Positions 44,939-53,989 of a stretch of DNA of 64,000 nt are shown one piece after another. How positions within the stretch are numbered: position 1 is the stretch's first letter; each line of letters starts with the position of its first letter. A model generated the notes under the pieces. That model was not told the DNA's origin and did no database searches. It saw nothing but the letters and a program-made list of their open reading frames with translations. The DNA is from Planctomyces sp. (lineage in GTDB: Bacteria; Planctomycetota; Planctomycetia; Planctomycetales; Planctomycetaceae): positions 1-64,000 of the forward strand of contig SYJG01000319.1 of NCBI GenBank assembly GCA_005798445.1, given 5' to 3'. The position numbers and the translations under genes are program-made.

Positions 44939-47437
44939 CTATTGCCGCGTCGTCGTCTCACTCAAATTCAAAAGTGCTCGCGCGACGGCCGTCCAAGCGG
45001 CAAGTTCATGGTCTGGGACGTCGCTTGCAGGCGGAGTCAGGCCGGTCGCGAGTAACTTTTGAGCGGCCGATTCATCTCGCGAATAATCGGTTCGAGCATC
45101 GGCCAGCAAACTCAGCAGCAACGATTGTTCGGCCTCGTCGGGCGGACGCGACGTGGCGAGGCGGAAGGCGAAGGTGATGCACGACTCGTCGGTGTTACCT
45201 CCTTCTTTCAGAATGCGAGCGGCGAAGGCTTTGGCGGCTTCGACGAACGTGGGATCGTTGAGCAACGCCAGCGCGGCGAGAGGCGTGTTCGAGCGCGGCC
45301 GCTGCGCCGTGCATTCTTCACGGCGAGGAGCGTCGAACGCCTTGAACATCGGATGCAGGTATTGCCGCTGCCAATGCACATACACGCCTCGCCGCCATTG
45401 CTTCGAGTCTTTGTCGGCCGCGTAATCTCGCTTCGGAAAGTTGAGGTACTTGTAGTAGCCAGCCGGCTGATACGGCCGCACGCTCGGCCCGCCGACTTCG
45501 TGGACCAGCAGGCCGCTGATCGACAGCGCGTTGTCGCGGATGAATTCGGCGGGGAGGCGGAATCGATTCTGTCGCGCGAACAGACGATTGCTGAGATCGA
45601 TTGCAGCGGTCCCCTCTCCCTCGGGGAGAGGGCTAGGGTGAGGGATGCGAAGGCCGTTTGACGTTGTTTTGTTTCGGTCAGTCGGCAAACGAGAGTCAAT
45701 CGCCGCTCGTCCCTCACCCGGCCTTCGGCCACCCTCTCCCGAAGGGAGAGGGGACAGGTTGGACGTCAAACGATAGACGCGGCTTGTTGCGATCAGTTTC
45801 AAAACGTGCTTCACGTTCCAGCCGCTATCGACGAACTCATGCGCCAGGCGGTCGAGCAACTCTGGATGATCGGGCGGTTGGCCTTGAGCACCGAAATCTT
45901 CCAGTGACCGACACAAGTCCTCCCCAAACATCAGCATCCAAAAGCGATTGACCATGACTCGCGCGGTCAACAAACCGACGCCGTTCTTGGAATCAGTCAG
46001 CCAGCGAGCGAGATCCAGTCGAGTCGCATTTCGATCGCCGTTGTCGAGCCGGCCGAGAAACTCCGGAACAGCGGGAGCCACGATCGGACCTGTGTCATCG
46101 AGCCAGTTGCCGCGAGGAAGAATCCGAATCTCACGCGGTTCGATTGCGGACGAAATCATTGTCAGCCGAGCACCTTTCTCGAATTCGGTCCGTTCTTCGG
46201 CGGTCATCTTCTCCGCGCGAGCACGCTCTCGCTGTGTGAGGACTCGAAGCTCAGGAGCACGCACCGTCGGCGACTGATCGCTTCCCTTCTTGAGATGAGC
46301 CGCTTCATCAAGGTCCGCGAAGAATGCGGCCAGCGAATAAAAATCCTTCGCCGTGTACGGATCGAACTTGTGGTTGTGGCACTGAGCACAGCCGACCGTT
46401 CCACCGAGCCACACGCCCGACAGATTGCGAACGCGGTCGGCGGCGTACATCGCCAGATATTCCTTGGCCTGCACGCCACCCTCGTGAGACGTTTGCAACA
46501 GGCGGTTGTAGCCGGAGGCGATCAGCAGGTCGGTGTCATCAGCACGACGCGCCAGCGAGTGGTCGGTTTGCGGCTCCAATTTACCCTCGACCACTCGCTG
46601 GCGCGTCGTGCTGTTATTGGCAACCAACAGATCCCCCGCCAACTGCGCCTGCGTGAATTGATCAAACGGCATGTTTTCGATGAAGGCGTCGATGACCCAA
46701 TCGCGGTACGGCGAGATGTGATGCTCTTGATCGCCGTGATACCCGACCGTGTCGGCGTAGCGGACGAGATCCAACCACCACACGGCCATCCGCTCGCCGA
46801 AGGCATCGCTGGCGAGAAACTGATCCACCTGCCGTTCCCAAACTCGCGCGTCTTTCTCGCGGAGAAGCTCATCGACCTCGGCGAGTGACGGTGGCAAGCC
46901 GCGCAGGTCGAAGCTCAACCGGCGAAGCAGCGTAATTCGATCGGCATCCGATGCGGGTTTGAGCTGCTCCTGCTCCAGCCGAGCCAGGACGAATCGGTCG
47001 ATCCAATTTGCGGGCCAGCTCTCGTCAGAGACTCGCGGTGGATCGTGTTTGACCGGAGCGACGTAGGCCCAGTGAGTCGCCCACTTCGCGTCTTGCTCGA
47101 CCCAGCGTCGTAGCGTTGCGATCTCGGCGGCAGTGAGCGACTTGCCCGATTTCGCGGGGGGCATCTGCTCGTCCGGGTCTGTCGAGAGGATGCGTCGAAT
47201 CAACTCGCTTTCGTTCGGCTTGCCCGCGACGACGACTGGTTTGGCTCCCGGCTTCGGAGCTTGATCGAGCCGCAAGTCCGCTTCGCGATGTTTGTCGTCC
47301 GGGCCGTGGCAGAAGAAACACTTGTCCGACAGGATTGGCCGCACGTCGCGATTGAAGTCGAGTTTCTCGGTCGCTGCGGTGACATTCGCGGTAGCTACCA
47401 AGATCAGAACTGGCAGGGAACAGCCGCGAACGGACAT
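44939..47437 (-). CDS. PSCyt1-DUF1549-DUF1553 (Planctomycete cytochrome) protein
   Basis: 832 aa, exported (LPVLILVATANVTAA). An N-terminal cytochrome c-like domain has SDKCFFCHGPDDKHREADLR, with the CXXCH haem motif. DUF1549 follows (about 150-350, WWLDLVRYADTVGYHGDQEH and CAQCHNHKFDPYT). DUF1553 runs to the end (LARWLTDSKNGVGLLTARVM, HPELLDRLAHEF). ATG 47437 follows GAGGT. Two inserts are repeat-encoded: residues about 275-300 (NSTTRQRVVEG) and about 561-610 (SPLPSGEGGRRPGEG). They explain why it is longer in the middle than other members. Confidence 0.88.
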   Translation of the reverse strand: MSVRGCSLPVLILVATANVTAATEKLDFNRDVRPILSDKCFFCHGPDDKHREADLRLDQAPKPGAKPVVVAGKPNESELIRRILSTDPDEQMPPAKSGKSLTAAEIATLRRWVEQDAKWATHWAYVAPVKHDPPRVSDESWPANWIDRFVLARLEQEQLKPASDADRITLLRRLSFDLRGLPPSLAEVDELLREKDARVWERQVDQFLASDAFGERMAVWWLDLVRYADTVGYHGDQEHHISPYRDWVIDAFIENMPFDQFTQAQLAGDLLVANNSTTRQRVVEGKLEPQTDHSLARRADDTDLLIASGYNRLLQTSHEGGVQAKEYLAMYAADRVRNLSGVWLGGTVGCAQCHNHKFDPYTAKDFYSLAAFFADLDEAAHLKKGSDQSPTVRAPELRVLTQRERARAEKMTAEERTEFEKGARLTMISSAIEPREIRILPRGNWLDDTGPIVAPAVPEFLGRLDNGDRNATRLDLARWLTDSKNGVGLLTARVMVNRFWMLMFGEDLCRSLEDFGAQGQPPDHPELLDRLAHEFVDSGWNVKHVLKLIATSRVYRLTSNLSPLPSGEGGRRPGEGRAAIDSRLPTDRNKTTSNGLRIPHPSPLPEGEGTAAIDLSNRLFARQNRFRLPAEFIRDNALSISGLLVHEVGGPSVRPYQPAGYYKYLNFPKRDYAADKDSKQWRRGVYVHWQRQYLHPMFKAFDAPRREECTAQRPRSNTPLAALALLNDPTFVEAAKAFAARILKEGGNTDESCITFAFRLATSRPPDEAEQSLLLSLLADARTDYSRDESAAQKLLATGLTPPASDVPDHELAAWTAVARALLNLSETTTRQ
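45609..45755. repeat. SPLPSGEG-type palindrome in frame inside DUF1549/DUF1553 gene
   Basis: GTCCCCTCTCCCTCGGGGAG at 45609 pairs with cttcccgaagggagagggga near 45735-45755; the flanks (gggtgaggga / tccctcaccc) pair too. It is translated as PLPSGEGGRRPGEG and, on the other arm, PHPSPLPEGEG. Confidence 0.85.
46540..46613. repeat. Perfect 26-bp-arm palindrome in frame inside DUF1549/DUF1553 gene
   Basis: Arms 46540-46565 and 46588-46613 are exact complements (CAGCACGACGCGCCAGCGAG and on), 22-nt loop. Translated as STTRQRVVEGK and HSLARRADD. Confidence 0.93.
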
Positions 47438-47445
47438 CGGACACC

Positions 47446-48888
47446 TCAAGGGGAATCGAGTCTCAACAATTTCCGGATGCGTTGCAGTCGCGACCGACCG
47501 GAGGCATCAAGCTCTCCGCTGACGGCATGCGCATCGAGCGGTTTGAGTGTACCATCTCGCGCCGACAGGCGAATCGCATCCGCTAGTTCTGCGTCGGCCG
47601 AGAGTTCGCGAACGAAATCGCGCCGCGCCGCCAGAGTCTCCAGCGGATTCGACTTGAGCACCTCTTTCAGCCGCTTCTCATCGACGTCCAGAGAGCGGCA
47701 GCTCATCTCGTACCCCCAAGGAAACGCCTGGCCCGCTTCAAACTCCCACGCGGTCTTGTTCGCCGCGACAAGTTCGCCGGAGGTCTCGACGATCAACCCC
47801 GGCATCGTCATCGAGTGATGAAAGTACTCCGGGATATTGAAGGCTCCGAACTCACCACAAATTCGTCGAGCCACTTTCCACGTCCGTTCGCCGAACGCCC
47901 GATCGCCGCCGTAGCGCTCCTCCTTGATGCGGTTCGACAGGACGTCCAGCGGCGATTCTTTTTCGGCGTCACGATCCTCCGGGCGATCCGCCAAGTCCAG
48001 CCAGATCAGAATTTCGAGCGTCTTCGATTTATCGAGTGGCTCGCCGTCACGCCGTCGAATCAGTTCGGGCAACTTGTCCGCCGCGAATTTCTTGACGGCA
48101 TTCTCGACACGAGAATCGTCGAAAAAATTCTCCCCAGGTTCCGGCAGTTTCAAACCGCGCCGAGCACACAGCTCGACGAGCCGCCGTTGGGCATCTCGCT
48201 CGTGCTGCGGGAGGTTGTCGCGATGCGTGCCGCGTTCAGCGGCCCATTCGTAAAACAGGTCCACCAGATCCTCGAACCACGGAAAACCGTCGTCGTGCAG
48301 CCACGTTTTTAAACGGGACAGATCGTGACTCTCCTTCAGCCGCTGTGTCAAAACCTCCAGGCCGAATTCGGTCAACAGATCGAACAGTTCGCGACGCGCG
48401 CGACGCATGTCGTCCAGCCGCACGATGTCATTGAGCCGCTCGCTCCAGCGATGCTCGACGACGAATCCGTAATCGATCCGCTCATGCCGTCGCGTTAGTT
48501 TCGCCGAACGTTTCTCGCCGACATCGACCTCGCGCGCGAAATGCTCCGGTAGCTTCGCAACCGAATCGAATCGGCCCCAGGCGGCGAAGTAGACCGGAGT
48601 CTTCGCGGCTCCATCCGCATTCTTTTCCGGTTCAGCCCGGATCGGCAAATCTCGGATCGAGCCGATCCAGTGATCCTCGCGGATTTCACCCGCCCAAGTC
48701 GTCTGCTGCCACAATTCCCGAGACTGTGCGGGCTCCGGAGTTTCGCTTTGCGGCTGATAAATGGCACGCTCGACGCTGCCATCCGAGTGCAGTGTCGTCT
48801 CGCTGCGGAATTCATGAACGCCACATCCGACAAGCACGAGGCCAGCGAATGAGGCCATCACCAAGTCACGCCAACATCGCTCCCGCAT
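47446..48888 (-). CDS. Lipoprotein of unknown function
   Basis: 480 aa. Lipobox LVLVGCG near the N-terminus predicts a lipid-anchored protein. The start is supported by GAGGAGC. The mature part contains SETTLHSDGSVERAIYQP, a pattern found in planctomycete lipoproteins that read out a beta domain, then long helical sequence with KTWLHDDGFPWFEDLVD. I recognise no catalytic motif. It is the first gene of the second DUF1549/DUF1501 cluster, with only about 8 bp between its stop and the next start, so it is probably co-transcribed. Confidence 0.75.
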   Translation of the reverse strand: MRERCWRDLVMASFAGLVLVGCGVHEFRSETTLHSDGSVERAIYQPQSETPEPAQSRELWQQTTWAGEIREDHWIGSIRDLPIRAEPEKNADGAAKTPVYFAAWGRFDSVAKLPEHFAREVDVGEKRSAKLTRRHERIDYGFVVEHRWSERLNDIVRLDDMRRARRELFDLLTEFGLEVLTQRLKESHDLSRLKTWLHDDGFPWFEDLVDLFYEWAAERGTHRDNLPQHERDAQRRLVELCARRGLKLPEPGENFFDDSRVENAVKKFAADKLPELIRRRDGEPLDKSKTLEILIWLDLADRPEDRDAEKESPLDVLSNRIKEERYGGDRAFGERTWKVARRICGEFGAFNIPEYFHHSMTMPGLIVETSGELVAANKTAWEFEAGQAFPWGYEMSCRSLDVDEKRLKEVLKSNPLETLAARRDFVRELSADAELADAIRLSARDGTLKPLDAHAVSGELDASGRSRLQRIRKLLRLDSP

Positions 48889-48984
48889 GGGTTGCTCCTC
48901 GCGCGGAACAGCGCAACTCCAAGAGCCCGCGAGGTTCGCGAAAATTCCCTCGCGAGCGGAGTTTCGCGATCGTGTGGCCTCGAC

Positions 48985-50562
48985 CTACCGGCTCTTGGCT
49001 TTCAAGTGCTTGTCGAGAAACGCCAGAACCAGCGGGCGAAGGTCTTGTTGTTTAGGTTGCAGATCGAACGTGTGCGGAGCGTCCGGAACTAGAACCAGCT
49101 CGTGTGCGACCCCCGCCTTCTTCAAGGCGGCGGCGAGGATCTCGGATTGCTCGACGGGGACCGTTTTGTCGGCCGTTCCGTGCAGGATCAGAAACGGCGG
49201 GTCTTTCGCATCGGCATGAGTGATCGGCGACGCGAGCTTGTAGAGGTCCGGGGCCTCATCGCGCGTCTTGCCGAGCATCGCCAACGCACTCTTGCTGTCG
49301 CGGACTTCGCCCGCTCCATACATCGGGACAGCACACTGCACAGCACAGGAAAACTCACTCCACGGTTCCTTCGGGTCGAGCCCATCCGCAGGACCGGTCA
49401 GCCCCAGCAGCGATGTCAGATGCCCGCCGGCCGATCCGCCGATGACTCCGATGTGATCGGGATCGATTTGCAGTCGCGCAGCGTTCTTTCTCAACCAGCG
49501 AACGGCTGTCTTGCAGTCGTGGATGTTCGTCGGCCACGATGACGCAGTGTCAGTCGCCAGCAAGTAGTCGATGCTCATGCCGACGTAACCGTTGAGTGCC
49601 AACGTCGTGCCAATGTTCAATTCGCGGCTGGCGTCGCGCGTGCCTCCGGTCCAGCCGCCGCCATGAATGATGACGACCGCCGGTGAGCGAACGTCGGCGG
49701 CTCGATTCAGCGGAACATAGAGGTCCGCTTTCTCATCACGGCCGTCGGCGAGGTATCGGACACTTCGCTCAATCAACACTTTGTCCGCGAGTGTCGTCTT
49801 CAACTTGGCGTCGGCCTCAGCAAGTATCTTCGCCGCCTCGTCCGAGCCGATGTCGCGCACAAAAATGTTTCGCCAACGGATCTCGCCACCGTGTGTTTGC
49901 AGCATGATCGGGCCTCTTGCCGACAGTGGCTGCGACCGAGCCTCGTAGCTCTGCATCACGGAGTCATCGACGACCAGTTTGTCGTTGAGCCACACCCAAG
50001 TCCGCGCCCCAATTTGGCGAATTCGGAACGAATTCCACTCGCCGAAGGGCTTGTCAGCAACGACCAACGGATCGCGGCCGGGCGTTCTCGCTAAGTTGTT
50101 GAACAAGCCGCCGGAGCCTCGGTTCGGATTGCGGTCGGGAGCCGTGTGTAAGCTCGGCTGACTGATGTCCCAAATCTGTACCTGCGGCTGCCCACGCAGA
50201 TAGATGCCGCTGTCCGCTTTGGCGACGGTTTTGTACTCGATCAAGAATTCGATATCGCCGAGTTCCACATCGGTCGTCGCATAGGGCCCGTGCCCGTCAT
50301 TGATCAGCTCACCGTTCTCGACTCGCCAGTTTGTCGGGAACTCATCCCGCATCTTCTTCAGAGCGACGTCAAGTTGCGCCACCGTGAGCTTGAGTTTGTC
50401 CACCGAGTGCGGATTCAGCCCATGCCAGCCGGTCAGGTCTTTGCCGTTGAAGAGTGCTCGGAAGCCAGTGGGAGGAGTCGGTTCCGCGGCGGGCAATGCC
50501 GCCAGTGACAGAACCAGAATTCCAAAAATGGCCACACGGGTGAAGCTCCGAATCATTTTCAA
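48985..50562 (-). CDS. DUF1080 domain fused to an alpha/beta-hydrolase esterase
   Basis: 525 aa with signal peptide (VAIFGILVLSLAALPAAE). Residues about 30-240 are DUF1080 (3-keto-disaccharide hydrolase-like jelly roll; FRALFNGKDLTGWHG, DIEFLIEYKT, SGGLFNNLA). Residues about 265-525 are an alpha/beta hydrolase: HGGGW oxyanion motif, nucleophile elbow GGSAGG, Asp in HGTADKTVP and His in PDAPHTF, all consistent with a BD-FAE/carboxylesterase. The domains are normally separate genes. Likely a secreted carbohydrate esterase with a glycan-binding or hydrolase module. The next gene starts 4 bp before its first ATG on the same strand. Confidence 0.85.
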   Translation of the reverse strand: MKMIRSFTRVAIFGILVLSLAALPAAEPTPPTGFRALFNGKDLTGWHGLNPHSVDKLKLTVAQLDVALKKMRDEFPTNWRVENGELINDGHGPYATTDVELGDIEFLIEYKTVAKADSGIYLRGQPQVQIWDISQPSLHTAPDRNPNRGSGGLFNNLARTPGRDPLVVADKPFGEWNSFRIRQIGARTWVWLNDKLVVDDSVMQSYEARSQPLSARGPIMLQTHGGEIRWRNIFVRDIGSDEAAKILAEADAKLKTTLADKVLIERSVRYLADGRDEKADLYVPLNRAADVRSPAVVIIHGGGWTGGTRDASRELNIGTTLALNGYVGMSIDYLLATDTASSWPTNIHDCKTAVRWLRKNAARLQIDPDHIGVIGGSAGGHLTSLLGLTGPADGLDPKEPWSEFSCAVQCAVPMYGAGEVRDSKSALAMLGKTRDEAPDLYKLASPITHADAKDPPFLILHGTADKTVPVEQSEILAAALKKAGVAHELVLVPDAPHTFDLQPKQQDLRPLVLAFLDKHLKAKSR

Positions 50563-50566
50563 TTCC

Positions 50567-51148
50567 TCAAGACTTTGGATTTCGATTGGCTCCCGGCACC
50601 CACAGCACGTTGTCGGCTCCGTGGTTGTTGCAGACTTGAGCCAGCACGAACAGCAGGTCCGAGAGACGATTCAAATAGATCGCGACTTGCGAGTTGATTG
50701 TTTCCTTATCGGCCAGTGCGAGCACTCCGATCTCAACACGCCGACAAACAGTGCGTGCGACATGCAGGTGAGCGGCGGCTGGCGAGCCTCCCGGCAGGAT
50801 GAAACTCGTCAGCGGCTGCAGCTTCTCGTTGTGGCCATCGATCCAATGCTCAAGTTGTTCGACCTGAGCGGCGGTGACTCGCAGCGGTTCGTAGCCGAGC
50901 GGCTTATCGGACTCCGGCACGCAAAGGTCGCCACCGAGATCGAACAAGTCGTTCTGAATGAGCGTCAGTTGCCGCCGCACGTCGTCGGGCAACTCGGTGG
51001 TCAGCACGACGCCGATCACCGAGTTCAATTCATCGGTCCCGCCGTAGGCCGCGATGCGGACGTGCGTCTTGGGGACACGAGTCCCGTCACCGAGACCGGT
51101 TTGGCCTCCGTCGCCGGACTTCGTGTAGATGCGGTTGAGGTAAACCAT
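50567..51148 (-). CDS. PduO-type ATP:cob(I)alamin adenosyltransferase
   Basis: 193 aa. Typical features: NRIYTKSGDGGQTGL at the start (substrate and ATP loop), AYGGTDELNSVIG, FILPGGSPAAAHLHVARTVCRRVE and LNRLSDLLFVLAQVCNNH near the end. It converts cob(I)alamin to adenosylcobalamin using ATP. ATG 51148 is used; the track ORF runs back through the 7-bp tandem repeat (51154-51195). No Shine-Dalgarno is seen because the repeat abuts the start. It stands 4 bp upstream of the DUF1080-esterase gene, an unrelated neighbour, so the grouping is probably incidental. Confidence 0.87.
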   Translation of the reverse strand: MVYLNRIYTKSGDGGQTGLGDGTRVPKTHVRIAAYGGTDELNSVIGVVLTTELPDDVRRQLTLIQNDLFDLGGDLCVPESDKPLGYEPLRVTAAQVEQLEHWIDGHNEKLQPLTSFILPGGSPAAAHLHVARTVCRRVEIGVLALADKETINSQVAIYLNRLSDLLFVLAQVCNNHGADNVLWVPGANRNPKS

Positions 51149-51153
51149 GTTGA

Positions 51154-51198
<45 letters not shown>

Positions 51199-51238
51199 AC
51201 CTTCGAGCTTCGGATTTCGAGTTTCGGACTTTGCCCAA

Positions 51239-52216
51239 CTATTTCTTTTCGACGATCCAAACGTTGCGGAAATGCACCGGGTTGCCGTGGTCTTGGAAGT
51301 ACAGCGCACCGGGCTTCTCTTCGTTCTGTCCGCCGCCGGGGGTGGCTTTCAGCATGAGCTTGTCGTGGATCACGAAGCCGTTGTGCTTGATCGTGACGAC
51401 GGCGTCTTCGGTTTTCTTGCCGGCAGCGTCGAAGCGAGCACAGCGGAAATCGACGTCGTAGGTTTGCCAGCTCAGCGGTGGGAAGCACATGTTGACCGCC
51501 GGTTTCGCGACCGTGTAGATGCCGCCGCATTCGTTGTTCTCGCCGGAGAGACCGAACGAATCGAGGATCTGACACTCGTATTGATCGACGAGGTACATGC
51601 CGCTGTTACCACGACCTTGGCCGCGAGCTTTGGGCATGAATGGCGTGCGGAACTCGATGTGCAGCGTGAAATCCTGGAATTTCTGTTTGGTCCGCGTGCC
51701 GACTCCCAACAGGTTGCTTTCTTGAATCTTGCCGTTCTGCCAAGCATCCACGTTTGTGCCCACGAAGAGCACTATCGCCCCTTCAGGTGGCTTGGCACCG
51801 AGCGTCTCGGATTTCCGCTCGACCTTCTTCCCTTCGTACTTCACGTCCTCTTCGGCCGTGCCGCTGAGCACCCCGTCTTTGATCATCCCTTTGAAGTTCG
51901 TGCCGGATAGTTCGACGACGCCGTCCTTCGTCTCCCCTTTAAGCATCACCTTCGTCTTGCCGTCCCAGGCTGCGTCTTTCGGACCGCCGGGCAAACCCTT
52001 TTGAAGTAGCACCACATCGAATTTGCCTTCACCCAAAGCGATGACTTGAGCACCGAATTTTGTCTTCTGTCCGATCGTCCCTTCGTACTCGCCCTGTACT
52101 TTGAAGTCCGGTCCGGCTTGTTCGGGATCAATGAACGCTTCACCCGGCGCGGCGTATGCCGAAACGCCGAGGGCAATAATCGCTGACGCCACAATCGCTG
52201 TTAGTCTTCGCATCAT
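51239..52216 (-). CDS. DUF1080 (3-keto-disaccharide hydrolase-like) exported protein
   Basis: 325 aa, signal peptide (LTAIVASAIIALGVSAYA). Residues 45-145 form a beta-rich segment (GEYEGTIGQKTKFGAQVIAL) and residues 160-325 the DUF1080 jelly roll: FTLHIEFRTPFMPKARGQGR, SGMYLVDQYECQILDSFG, GNPVHFRNVWIVEKK. ATG 52216 follows CAGGAGA; the larger ORF of the track is out-of-frame upstream sequence. The family acts on 3-keto-glycosides in studied members; activity here is inferred. Separated from the adenosyltransferase by the heptamer repeat. Confidence 0.87.
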   Translation of the reverse strand: MMRRLTAIVASAIIALGVSAYAAPGEAFIDPEQAGPDFKVQGEYEGTIGQKTKFGAQVIALGEGKFDVVLLQKGLPGGPKDAAWDGKTKVMLKGETKDGVVELSGTNFKGMIKDGVLSGTAEEDVKYEGKKVERKSETLGAKPPEGAIVLFVGTNVDAWQNGKIQESNLLGVGTRTKQKFQDFTLHIEFRTPFMPKARGQGRGNSGMYLVDQYECQILDSFGLSGENNECGGIYTVAKPAVNMCFPPLSWQTYDVDFRCARFDAAGKKTEDAVVTIKHNGFVIHDKLMLKATPGGGQNEEKPGALYFQDHGNPVHFRNVWIVEKK

Positions 52217-52307
52217 TGAATTCTCCTGGTCGAAAAAGAGTTGCCTGCCCGAAAACGAAGGGCGATAGATTAGCCACTGGTCGTGGAGGCGTCTCGCGTC
52301 CGGGTAT

Positions 52308-53729
52308 TTACGGGTTCGACACCGCGCAGCGCACGGCCAGCGCAAGCCGTGAATCGTCTTCCGGCAGCACGCTCCGCAAATCGAGTAACACGTCGTCCTG
52401 CTGAATTCGCCCGAACACTCGGATCGAACCCAGCCGCAATCGGCGTGAAAACTCGTCGGCCGACATCGAACACGACCGTAGCCGCAACACAACCGTCGGC
52501 AGATCGACTCCCGGCAACGAGCCACCACCCACCGCAGCGGTTTCATTCGCGATTTCAATCCGGCAATCCGGCAAAGCGCCGATCTCGTCCAGAACTTGCC
52601 GAGCACGCAATTGCAACGACTCGACCGACGCCGACAGCATCGCCAGCGTTGGAATCTCGGCGATTGCAGTTCCTCGCAGATAGGCATCGAGCGTGGCTTG
52701 CAATGCCGCCAGCGTCAGCTTGCCGACTCGAACGGCGCGTGCGAGCGGATGCTGTCGGATTCGCTCCACGACCTCGCGTTTGCCGAGAATGATCCCGCAT
52801 TGCGGGCCACCCAACAGCTTGTCGCCACTTCCGAGTACCACGTCCGCTCCGGCCGCGAGGCTTTGCTGGAACGTCGGCTCGGCAGGAAGTCCGAAGTCGG
52901 CGACATCGACCAGCGCGCCGCTGCCGATGTCGTCGATCGCGATCACGCTGTGCTTTCGCGCAACCGGCACGAGGTCTTCGATCGTCGGCGTGTCGCTAAA
53001 CCCGATCACGCGAAAGTTCGACGGATGGACGTGCATAATCGCCGCCGTGTGAATGTTGATTGCTGCATGGTAGTCGCCGACGTGCGTGCGATTCGTCGTG
53101 CCAATTTCGCGCAACACCGCGCCACTGAGCGAGAAGATTTCCGGCAACCGAAACGAACCGCCAATCTCGATGAGTTGTCCGCGTGAGATCACGACCTCGC
53201 GTCCGGCACAGAGCGCTTGCAGAGTCAACAAGGTCGCAGCCGCGTTGTTGTTGACGATCAACACATCCTCGCAGCCGGTCAGCGCGCGGAATGTCGCTTC
53301 CAACTGATGCCCACGATACCGCCGCTCGGCCGTTGCGAGATCGACTTCGACGTTGCAGTGTCCGCCATGTTCGCTCAGCGCTTGCCGCGCGGCGGCCGAC
53401 AGCGGTGCGCGACCCAGTCCGGTGTGTAGCACAACTCCAGTCGCGTTGATGACACGGCTGAGTTGCTGCTGGTCCGCGGTTCGAGCTTGTCGTTGCACTT
53501 GCTCTGCTAGCAACTCCGTCCATGCCGTCCGGTCGAACGATGCTGGTCGAGGTCCATCGTTGTTGGACTTGCGATTCGACGAACTGATCCGCTGTCGTGT
53601 CTGATCAAGAACTTCACGCACCCAGCCGAGCACCACCTCCCGGCCATGCTCTGCGATGAGCGGCTCAACGGTCGGATGACTCAAAAGATCTTGAACCGGC
53701 GGCAGACGTGACAAGATGTCGGACGACAT
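52308..53729 (-). CDS. selA: L-seryl-tRNA(Sec) selenium transferase
   Basis: 473 aa, PLP-dependent. It converts seryl-tRNA(Sec) to selenocysteinyl-tRNA(Sec) with selenophosphate. Motifs: INATGVVLHTGLGRAPLS, NVEVDLATAERRYRGH, IGGSFRLPEIFSLSGAVLREIGTTNR and GSGDKLLGGPQCG, whose Lys binds PLP. The length matches the family. ATG 53729 follows GAGAGGT. selB, selD and tRNA-Sec are not in the window, although selA commonly neighbours selB. It diverges from mraZ across about 260 bp. Confidence 0.93.
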   Translation of the reverse strand: MSSDILSRLPPVQDLLSHPTVEPLIAEHGREVVLGWVREVLDQTRQRISSSNRKSNNDGPRPASFDRTAWTELLAEQVQRQARTADQQQLSRVINATGVVLHTGLGRAPLSAAARQALSEHGGHCNVEVDLATAERRYRGHQLEATFRALTGCEDVLIVNNNAAATLLTLQALCAGREVVISRGQLIEIGGSFRLPEIFSLSGAVLREIGTTNRTHVGDYHAAINIHTAAIMHVHPSNFRVIGFSDTPTIEDLVPVARKHSVIAIDDIGSGALVDVADFGLPAEPTFQQSLAAGADVVLGSGDKLLGGPQCGIILGKREVVERIRQHPLARAVRVGKLTLAALQATLDAYLRGTAIAEIPTLAMLSASVESLQLRARQVLDEIGALPDCRIEIANETAAVGGGSLPGVDLPTVVLRLRSCSMSADEFSRRLRLGSIRVFGRIQQDDVLLDLRSVLPEDDSRLALAVRCAVSNP

Positions 53730-53875
53730 TCGGACCTCTCTGACAATCGGAAAAGGCTGACGCATTGTCCGAGGAATCGACACGCTCGCCAGTGAGTGAG
53801 CCTGGAGACGTCATTGGCCAAACAACGCCGTTCTGTGCGGTCATACGAATTTTTCCGATTGGGGGGATTTTTTGT

Positions 53876-53904
53876 TTGCGGTTGAATGGCGATGCCGGTA
53901 ATGT
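53876..53904 (+). promoter_or_regulatory. Candidate promoter for mraZ
   Basis: TTGCGG, 17-nt spacer, TAATGT, about 86 nt upstream of ATG 53990. Weak -35 element. Confidence 0.35.
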
Positions 53905-53989
53905 CTCTGCCTCGCTGGGTGGAAAACTTGCCCAATTGATCTTTGGAAACTGGTTGAATGTGGGTTTAGGGCCCAATAGCATCGCAGAC

